A DNA stretch of 64,000 nt from Theropithecus gelada (Eukaryota; Chordata; Mammalia; Primates; Cercopithecidae): contig NC_037668.1 in the NCBI RefSeq assembly GCF_003255815.1, forward strand, positions 87,279,783 to 87,343,782, read 5' to 3'. The notes under the pieces are model-generated. The model was not told where the DNA came from, searched no databases, and saw only the letters and a program-made list of their open reading frames with translations. A program made the translations under genes and the position numbers. Positions 57,380 through 64,000 of this stretch are shown piece after piece. Every line of letters begins with the position of its first letter. Within the stretch, counting starts at the first letter, position 1.

Positions 57380-57725
57380 GCCCTTCTTCTCTCAGTTGCT
57401 TTTATCTGTCAGACAAACTCCTGATTATCCATCAAATCTTGAATCCTGTTCTCCTCTGGGAAGCCCTCCCTAACTTCCCAAGTTGACTTAAGCACTCCCT
57501 TTTTTCCACCACTGTGTCTTACGCTTACAATCTGGCACACACAGGTTTCTCTGTGCCAGATTGCCTCACCTACTAATCTGCCTCTTCTACTGCTCATCTA
57601 CTAATCTGTAAACTCTTTGGGCATGCTGTTGTTTCATACTCCTACTGCAGCAGCCTGCAGAGTGCTTTGCATATGGAGGACCCTTAACACATGCATATTT
57701 AGTGAGTGAGTGAATGAATGAATGG
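57380..57725 (+). mobile_element. L2 LINE 3' region, sense
   Basis: TCTCCTCTGGGAAGCCCTCC, CTAATCTGTAAACTCTTTGGG and GAGTGAATGAATGAATGG are an L2 3' end. Confidence 0.8.
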
Positions 57726-58366
57726 CATTCCCTCCCTGAGGAATGAATATTACGCCTGAGAGAGAGAGTAATTTCTCATTCAAAGGCAATTGTCCCTATA
57801 TAATAGTTATACTTGGCTCATTTCTGCAGGAGCAAAAGCTTGGGTTCTTCTAGATGTCTGGAAATCTGCCTCCTTTTTACCTTCATCACATTACCAAGTT
57901 TTGGCCAAGAGCAAGCTTTGTTCCTTGGTTTAGCACAACTCTTTGATTACCAATATTGGATTCTTGGTCAGATGTTGAATTGGCTTAAGTTGCTCATCTA
58001 GGCCAGATATTGAATTGGTTTAAAGTGCTCATTTCAGTTGCAGAGCCAGGCCAAAATGAGGATTTTGAATTTCTTTTCTTTTTTAATGGAAGAATTTATT
58101 GAGCCAGTCTTGCAAAAAGGGCCTTTGGTTCGTTCCCTAGAACAACACATAGTTTGTTCCAGTTAACAATAAAACATGCCAATTACATGTCTCACCATTA
58201 TCAGTGTTCTAGAAGACAGAGTAGACAGGCTGTGACTTTAGCTAACGTGATTTGGGGGGAGCATTTATTTATAAGTAGTATATATACTAAATGTAGCATG
58301 ATGGACAAAGAAATATACTTCTTGGCAGTGATTCATTGCATTTGTAAACTTTTGATTCATGAAGCA
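57726..58366. other. Unassigned intronic sequence
   Basis: A near-duplicate phrase (AGATGTTGAATTGGCTTAA at 57970 and AGATATTGAATTGGTTTAA at 58005) is a short local tandem repeat of 35-bp period. Nothing else was recognised. Confidence 0.5.
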
Positions 58367-58781
58367 TGATATGGTTTGGATCCTCACCCAAATGTCATGC
58401 AAATTGTAATCCCCAGTGTGGGAGGGGACCCTGGTGGGAGGGGATTGTATCATGGTGGTGGATTTCTCATGAATGGTTTAGCATCATCCCCTTGGTGCTG
58501 TTCTCATGATAGTGCATGAGTTCCCTTCAGATCTGGTTGTTTAACAGTATGTTGCACTGCCCCACTCTCTCTTTTGCTCCTGCTCCGGCTCTGTGAAGTG
58601 CCTGCTTCCCCATCACCTTCTGCCATGATTGTAAGTTTCCTGAGGCCTCCCCAGAAGCCGAGCAGACACCATCATGCTTCCTATACAGTGTGCAGAACCT
58701 TGAGCCAATGAAAACGCTGTCTTTTATAAATTGCTCAGTTTCAGGTATTTCTTTATAGCAATGCAAGAATGGACTAATACA
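58367..58781 (+). mobile_element. Solo MaLR LTR (MST type), sense
   Basis: A 415-bp LTR from TGATATGGTTTGGATCC to GGACTAATACA. CTTCCTATACAGTGTGCAGAACC is MST-like. The flanks AAGCA (58362-58366) and AAACA (58782-58786) fit a 5-bp duplication with one change. Confidence 0.9.
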
Positions 58782-58909
58782 AAACACAGCTATGTTCATT
58801 ATAGAATTTGCTCCTCATTGCAGCTTTGTAGTGAAGTTAGGACAGCTATGTGTACCCTCATTTTGCACAGCAAACAGCTGAGACCAGTGTATTCTAAATT
58901 CAAGAATAG

Positions 58910-59090
58910 ATATTTATTATCTTACACTCAGTTCTTAAAGCAACTTTGCACATATTATCATTTTGTTCCATTTGTCAGGTGAGACAATTGAGGCTTACAA
59001 GACTACCTAACATTCTGAAAGCTACACAGTTAAATGAGAGATGCGTGACTTAAGCCCATGCTTTGTGCACACTTATCACTGTGTTATAAA
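58910..59090 (-). mobile_element. MIR SINE, antisense
   Basis: CATATTATCATTTTGTTCC, GGTGAGACAATTGAGGCTTAC and ACTTAAGCCCATGCTTTGTG are reverse MIR. 58820-58880 carries a second, partial copy. Confidence 0.7.
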
Positions 59091-59179
59091 GGATGGCCTA
59101 TTTATTTAAACATGATCCACTCTGCTCTTTAATTTGACCCTTAAAATGTGGGCAAGTAACAAATTTTGAAAAAGGAAAG

Positions 59180-59400
59180 TCTTTAATAATATTTATCAAC
59201 AACCTACTTTACTAGTTCATGGGTTTAGACAGTGACTATGAGAGAGAAGTGGACTTCTGAGAATTTGCATTCTAGTAAGGAAAACAGACAAGTAAATAAA
59301 CAGTTACAATTACTTGTGCCATGTATGGAAGGCTTTGGAAAAACGTAAAATGGGCCTAAAATTGAGACTTAAAAAGGATTCCTAGAGGGAGTGATGTCCA
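59180..59400 (+). mobile_element. Ancient interspersed repeat, family not assigned
   Basis: GAGAATTTGCATTCTAGTAAGG and ACAAGTAAATAAACAGTTAC resemble the ancient repeat class noted at 9080. Confidence 0.45.
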
Positions 59401-59559
59401 GTAATCTAATTACACATTTCTTTCCCTGTTATTACTTCCTGGTAAAGTGGAATTTGTTTCTTTTTTGTGACTTTTAAACTTCAACTAGGCTTCATTTCTA
59501 ATAATAAAATAATAATAACACTGTTAATTAGAACAAGTAGAACCACCACTCTGACTGGT

Positions 59560-59765
59560 ACTACTGTGATGACCATTTCTTATGTGCGTCCCTATGTGCC
59601 AAGTACTCTACCGGATACTGCTCAGACTTTATCTCTTGCTCCTCACAATAAGCCTACAAGGTAGAGATTGTTTCCCCATTCTGCACATGAGGGAATTGAA
59701 GGCAGAAAGAATAACATTTCCACAATCACATAACTAATCTCATAGCAAGATCTGAAACTGAATCT
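59560..59765 (-). mobile_element. MIR SINE, antisense
   Basis: CCTATGTGCCAAGTACTCTACC, CCATTCTGCACATGAGGG and CACAATCACATAACTAATC are reverse MIR. Confidence 0.8.
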
Positions 59766-59797
59766 GCTTCCAATATTCATATACCTTTTCTATAGGC

Positions 59798-60025
59798 CAG
59801 TGGTTCTCAACCAGGGGTGATTTTACCCCTCAGGGGACATTTGGCAATGTCTGGGGACAGTTTTGTTTATTGCATCTGGGGAAAGGGAAATGGCATTGGC
59901 ATGTGGTGGGTAGAAGCCAGGGATGCTGCTAAACACCTTACAATGCCCAGGCCAACCCCCTGCAACAAAGAATTGTCCAGCTTCAAATGTCAAATATCAG
60001 TAGCACTGAAAGTGAGAAACCCTAT
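59798..60025 (+). mobile_element. hAT-Charlie MITE (MER-type)
   Basis: CAGTGGTTCTCAACCAGGGG at the left end, ACATTTGGCAATGTCTGGGG and CCAGGGATGCTGCTAAACACC inside, and GAGAAACCCT at the right end. Non-autonomous. Confidence 0.8.
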
Positions 60026-60254
60026 TCTCTCCTGGAACACCTCTAATGATATTATTTCCCTTCATCAATTCAGCTTATTTCTGTGGAAGCCAAAAAGCAG
60101 CCCACAATAAGGGTTTTGCTGATACATTAGTACTTGGTTGAAATATATGTTGTCAAATTGACTCTTCAGTAAAAGTAGTTGTGAGATTAAGAAAATAATA
60201 GAAGTGAAGCCTGAGGAGTAGGAAGGACAGAATGGTTTCTACCCTATCTATTTC

Positions 60255-60535
60255 AGAGTCAAGCCACACAAGACCGCTTGGCCGTCTTTCAGCACATCAT
60301 GCACATTCCACCTCCTTTCCTTTGCTACTCATCCATCAGCACTCAGTCTAAATGTTACTTTGTGGAAACGTCTCCAAATTTAATCCACTCTTAGAAAAAC
60401 ACCAGTCGCTGTCTATGCTGTATCTGTGAAATACTTTGCAACTATTTCAGTTTTTTCACCAAATCATGTTCATCTTTGTATGCCCATCATCCAGCATGGA
60501 ACCCCCATAGCCGGTCTTCACTAAATCAATGTAAT
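60255..60535 (+). mobile_element. L2 LINE 3' region, sense
   Basis: CATCAGCACTCAGTCTAAATG, GGAAACGTCTCCAAATTTAATCC and CAGCATGGAACCCCCATAGC follow L2. Confidence 0.7.
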
Positions 60536-61489
60536 TATTTAATTACTATTATTAGTAATTAAGATAATAAATATGAGAGGGTTTTGAAAAATCAGAAATA
60601 AGAGTTGGTAAATATAGGTGAGGGAGACTTTAAGAAAATATAGATTCTTATGCCCTACCCTGCTGAGGATGCCTGGAATCTTGTTCTAAGTGTGGAAAAT
60701 GTCACCTGGTACCCAGAGGAGACAGCCTGAGGGGATGACGATGAGTTGACACTGAGGACACTGGGGTCAGAAGCAGTAGTGATGTGTTTCTGCCAAGTAG
60801 GCAGATCAGACCAGAGCAGAACCGTGCTGCGCCAGGAGCCAGGCCAGGCGCTGGCCAAAAACTGGGGGCAGGAGGGAGCTTATCCAAAAAGAGAGAGAAT
60901 ATGCATCCAAAGAGGCAGACGGTCTGCAAGAAATTGGGGGTGGGGGGATTAGAAATGCAGATAAAGTCATGCCGTGGAATCTGGAAGGAGAAACCAGTGC
61001 CAGTCCCTGAGCAGATAGAGCAAGGACAACTCTGAGAGTTCCTGGATGTGAATCACAGAGGGCAGAGGAAGAACGTATTAATGGGATTGCAAGTTTATTG
61101 TTTTAAGTTGAGGCTTGGTTTAATATGAACCACCATTGCCTGAGACCTCGGCAGTTCCATGAGCCATGGCAGCAGCTCATGTGGCGGAGGGAGGGGCAGA
61201 GATCTCATGTGGGGGAAGGATAACTTTGAGTTTCCTGTTCCCAGGCTCCAAGGCTTTCTTGGAGTGCTGTGATTCTCTGGACTGCAGAAGGCTGGCCTTA
61301 GCTGAGAGACCAGACTTTGACTCTGTGGAAGAAAACTGAGAGGAATCCAGGGCCTGGGGCTATTGCCAGCTCCCCATGTGTCCCCGATTTTTAAATCTTG
61401 TGCCACACGTCAGTATATATGGCTGTGAACCTGCCATGAAACCATAACATTTTGAGTTTAATACATACCCTCCTGTTTGAATAATGAGT
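60536..61489. other. Unassigned intronic sequence, GC-richer in part
   Basis: 60700-61400 is GC-richer, with short overlapping open frames on both strands (60655-61035 and 61095-61406) of no recognised family. No repeat was assigned. Confidence 0.45.
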
Positions 61490-61655
61490 AATCATAGACT
61501 TTAGAACTAAAAGGCTGCTCAAAGGTTTTCTATACCAAATTCTTCAATTTGCAGATAAGAAAACTGAAGCCCAGACAATGATGAATCATCCAAAGTTACC
61601 CCAGCATATTACTGTCAGAGTCAAATTTAGAATCTGAGTGACCTAGTTCATCAGC
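61490..61655 (-). mobile_element. MIR3-like SINE, antisense
   Basis: AACTAAAAGGCTGCTCAAAGG, CAGATAAGAAAACTGAAGCCC and GAATCTGAGTGACCTAG are reverse MIR3. Confidence 0.65.
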
Positions 61656-61929
61656 CAGGGTCCCCGCCCCATTGTGCTCCACTGTCTCCAGGTTAGGAAA
61701 AGGGAATGACTCTTGATTTGTTATTCCATTTTATGTCTTATATCCCATTTAATGGCTATAGCCAGCTTCACTGGTGCTCATTAAATAAGTAAATTAGTTT
61801 TCCTGAGCCACACTTGAGTAAATCTCTTTGTTGTGTTGTCACAATCTACAATAAGCTCCAAAGAATCTCCTCTAGAGCTGGAAATAATAAAAACACCTGG
61901 TATTTGAGTTGCTTCCAAAGAGCTCAAAG
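61656..61929. other. Unassigned intronic sequence
   Basis: Nothing recognised. Confidence 0.5.
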
Positions 61930-62160
61930 CCGTTATTTTAATTTCACCTACCATTCTTTGAATACTTATGCTGTGCCAAGTGTTTTACTAGGTACTTGAC
62001 TATTCACTATTGTCAGCTCACAACCACACTGTAAGCTGCAATTATTTTTGGCCTTTAGCATACAAGGAAATCAAGGTTTAAGAACTTGCCAAAGGTTACA
62101 TTTTAATAAATTATGAAGTTGGATTCCTAGACCCACTGACTGCGGAGCTTATGAGCTCTC
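61930..62160 (-). mobile_element. MIR SINE, antisense
   Basis: TTATGCTGTGCCAAGTGTTTT, AAGGAAATCAAGGTTTAAG and GTTGGATTCCTAGACCCACTG are reverse MIR. Confidence 0.75.
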
Positions 62161-62589
62161 CCCTATTTACCCTGGCTAGTGAGTCTGTGTGTGTCTAGGT
62201 ATGTTTGTGCCTTTACTTACGTTAGCCCATACTTACACCAATGCATATTTATATCTATAGTAGAAGATAGAGCTTCTACTTAATAACCTTCTGGATGTTT
62301 GTAGATCTATTTTATGGATGAGAAAGTTGAGACCCGGGGTGGAGAAGTGACTCTAATAAAGTGTATTTAAAGCATCACAGGAGTCTGGGTTCCATCAATC
62401 ATGGGGAATAAGGCCAGGCTTATTAGATTAGGGTAGGAATGGGATGCATAGCTCTTGGGGTTGTGTGGTGGAGAGATCAACAATATTAATGTTGATGTTA
62501 ATTTTGTTTACTAAATTTGTTAATGCTGACAATCTCAATCTAAAAGATTAATCTTAATCTTTTTGTGGTGACTTGCCATTTTTAACCTA
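62161..62589. other. Unassigned sequence with a MIR trace
   Basis: 62305-62360 (TTTATGGATGAGAAAGTTGAG) is a MIR fragment in reverse. The rest was not recognised. Confidence 0.45.
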
Positions 62590-62715
62590 CCCTTGGAATA
62601 GGGAAGATATTTTTACCTCCCACGAATGGTTAAGAAAACTGACCCTCAAGGAGGTGAAGGGATTTTCCTAAGGTTACAGGACTAGGAAAGACTGGATCCA
62701 AGACTCAAACCCTTA
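62590..62715 (-). mobile_element. MIR SINE fragment, antisense
   Basis: AAGAAAACTGACCCTCAAGG, TTCCTAAGGTTACAGGACTAG and AAGACTCAAACCC are reverse MIR. Confidence 0.65.
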
Positions 62716-62834
62716 TTTGTGTGCCTTTGTCTTCACGTCAGCTTTGGTGCAACCCTTGCGTCAAACAATGGAAAAGTACTACCTAGTAAATGGAGCAAGG
62801 TGTCTTATTGTGTGCCCAGAGCCTCTCATTTTAA

Positions 62835-63020
62835 ACATGACTGGAATCAGACAGCCTGGGTTCAAACCCCTGTTTTGCCACTTATTAGTAAAGAGCTTAC
62901 CTGCTCTGTGCCTTAGATTTCCCTTCTGCAAATGGGGATGGGAATAGTGCCTCGCAGAGTTATTTTAGAAATGCCTTCTCCTGACACGTTGTAAGCACTC
63001 AACAAGTATTAGCTACTCCC
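62835..63020 (+). mobile_element. MIR SINE, sense
   Basis: GGAATCAGACAGCCTGGGTTC, AAACCCCTGTTTTGCCACTT and CGTTGTAAGCACTCAACAAG are well-preserved MIR. Confidence 0.85.
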
Positions 63021-64000
63021 GGTTGAAAGCTTGAATGTAAAAAGCCTTAAATTCCCAGCCAAAGAGATTGAATGCTAAAATTAATTTCAAGCAAACCTAC
63101 CTATTCAAATAGCTTTCTCAGCACTGATTTTGATGTGAAAAATATCTGGAATATTCTTCGTTATCAAGCATGTGCCTTGGCAGTGTAGTTACAATTTTTA
63201 ATACTAATGGATGATCATCCATTAAAGTAGTAAAAAAGATACCATCTCATTTTAAGCTTAGAGCAAAAGCTTACTTAAGTGAAATTAAGCAGATATTTAT
63301 TTCGTCAGGCTCTGGGGAGGATTCCGAAATTATTTGCTCCCTACTAGTGCCTAGCACTTTATCTTTGCAACCGCACTTACCCTGGAGAGTCATGGTTGGA
63401 CAGAAAACTGTGTATTCCTGCATCTCTACCTTAAGTATTTCACAATCACTGTTTCTCATCCGCCAGGCCTGAGAGTGGGCAGTGCTGATTTCACTGTCTC
63501 ATACCCACTCCTCTTTCTGCCAGTGTCTTTTGTGAGGAATTTTATCTCTGCCCCTTTCTTTTCACCCCATTGTCTCTTCTCCAGTCTTCAAATCCAAACA
63601 AAAAAACATTAAAAGTTTGCTCATATTCCCTGCAGTCTGAGCTGGTGAATGAATGTTCTTCCAGAGCCCCTTAGGATTTCTGCGCCCATACTTGTAAGTG
63701 TTCCCATCTTCATTTTGTTGGTGGTGATGACAAATTACCCCACCTGACCTCCCTCTGTTCCCATTTTAGTTAGAAATTACTGTTTACTAGAGATGGAGAA
63801 TGGAAAATATATGAAGGGGCAACATGAGAAAATAGGTTATTTTGATTACTTCCAATCATCCATCGTAAATCAAATTCATAATATAGATAAACAAATAAAA
63901 AGAGTATTTCAATTTAAAGTTAGAATGACTTATAGGGTTTTTTTAATGATCTGATTTCCATTCTTGTAGCAGTTTTCAAACTTGAGTGTGCATAGGCACT
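63021..64000. other. Unassigned intronic sequence to the window end
   Basis: No repeat, exon or RNA gene was recognised in the last kilobase. Confidence 0.5.

Larger units (their letters stand above)
52606..64000 (+). other. FGGY: Intron downstream of the FGGY exon (5' part)
   Basis: No further FGGY exon was recognised to the window end, so I infer an intron of more than 11 kb. The next exon should continue from one base of a split codon. Confidence 0.7.

Noticed and set aside
1..64000. CRISPR arrays, tRNA/rRNA genes, operons or integrated phage
   Set aside because: No regularly spaced repeats, cloverleaf genes or bacterial gene arrangement were seen; all evidence is for a mammalian intron.

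Overview
This window looks like nuclear DNA of an Old World monkey (macaque, baboon or vervet type). It is almost entirely intron and interspersed repeat, with one protein-coding exon. The primate call rests on many Alu and L1PA copies plus MIR, L2, MaLR and hAT/Tigger relics. The narrower call rests on the youngest Alu (49872-50176). That copy has an intact 16-bp target-site duplication and the substitutions I associate with the cercopithecid AluYR lineage. No bacterial or viral gene, CRISPR array, tRNA or rRNA was seen.

The only coding sequence I can support is a 129-bp exon at 52477-52605 on the + strand. It encodes a stretch of FGGY, the FGGY-family carbohydrate (ribulose-type) kinase, ending in the DAHAGGL motif of these enzymes. 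It has a polypyrimidine-AG acceptor, a GT donor and symmetric phase 1-1. The rest of the window is therefore read as the introns on either side, about 52.5 kb upstream and 11.4 kb downstream, both cut by the window edges.

Layout. 1-5820: a nearly complete sense L1PA whose ORF1 and ORF2 are broken. 5.8-8.8 kb: an Alu, an L1 scrap, and a minus-strand MaLR LTR split by an L1 tail with target-site duplications. A solo MaLR LTR follows. 8.8-24 kb: MIR, MIR3 and L2 relics, plus an unexpected 125-bp near-identical duplication. 24-32.3 kb: old and middle-aged L1s, one carrying a nested AluJ and one with a 5' inversion. 32-43 kb: Alu, MIR, MER5/MER20, a young L1PA tail, a TATC microsatellite and a MER2-like element. 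43.4-44.5 kb: an AT-rich block with a long inverted repeat next to an LTR-like sequence. 46-50 kb: three Alus in both orientations and L2 blocks. 52.5 kb: the FGGY exon. 54.7-56 kb: a short MaLR provirus with two LTRs and a rearranged interior, followed by an orphan poly(T) insertion. 58.4-63 kb: another MaLR LTR and many MIRs.

Nothing here forms an operon-like or novel gene system. The items most worth a second look are the 125-bp duplication, the orphan poly(A/T) insertion with target-site duplication, the 43.6-kb hairpin, the rearranged MaLR interior and an unexplained 38.2-38.5 kb segment. Repeat family names come from memory of consensus sequences, with no database search; boundaries without target-site duplications are approximate.
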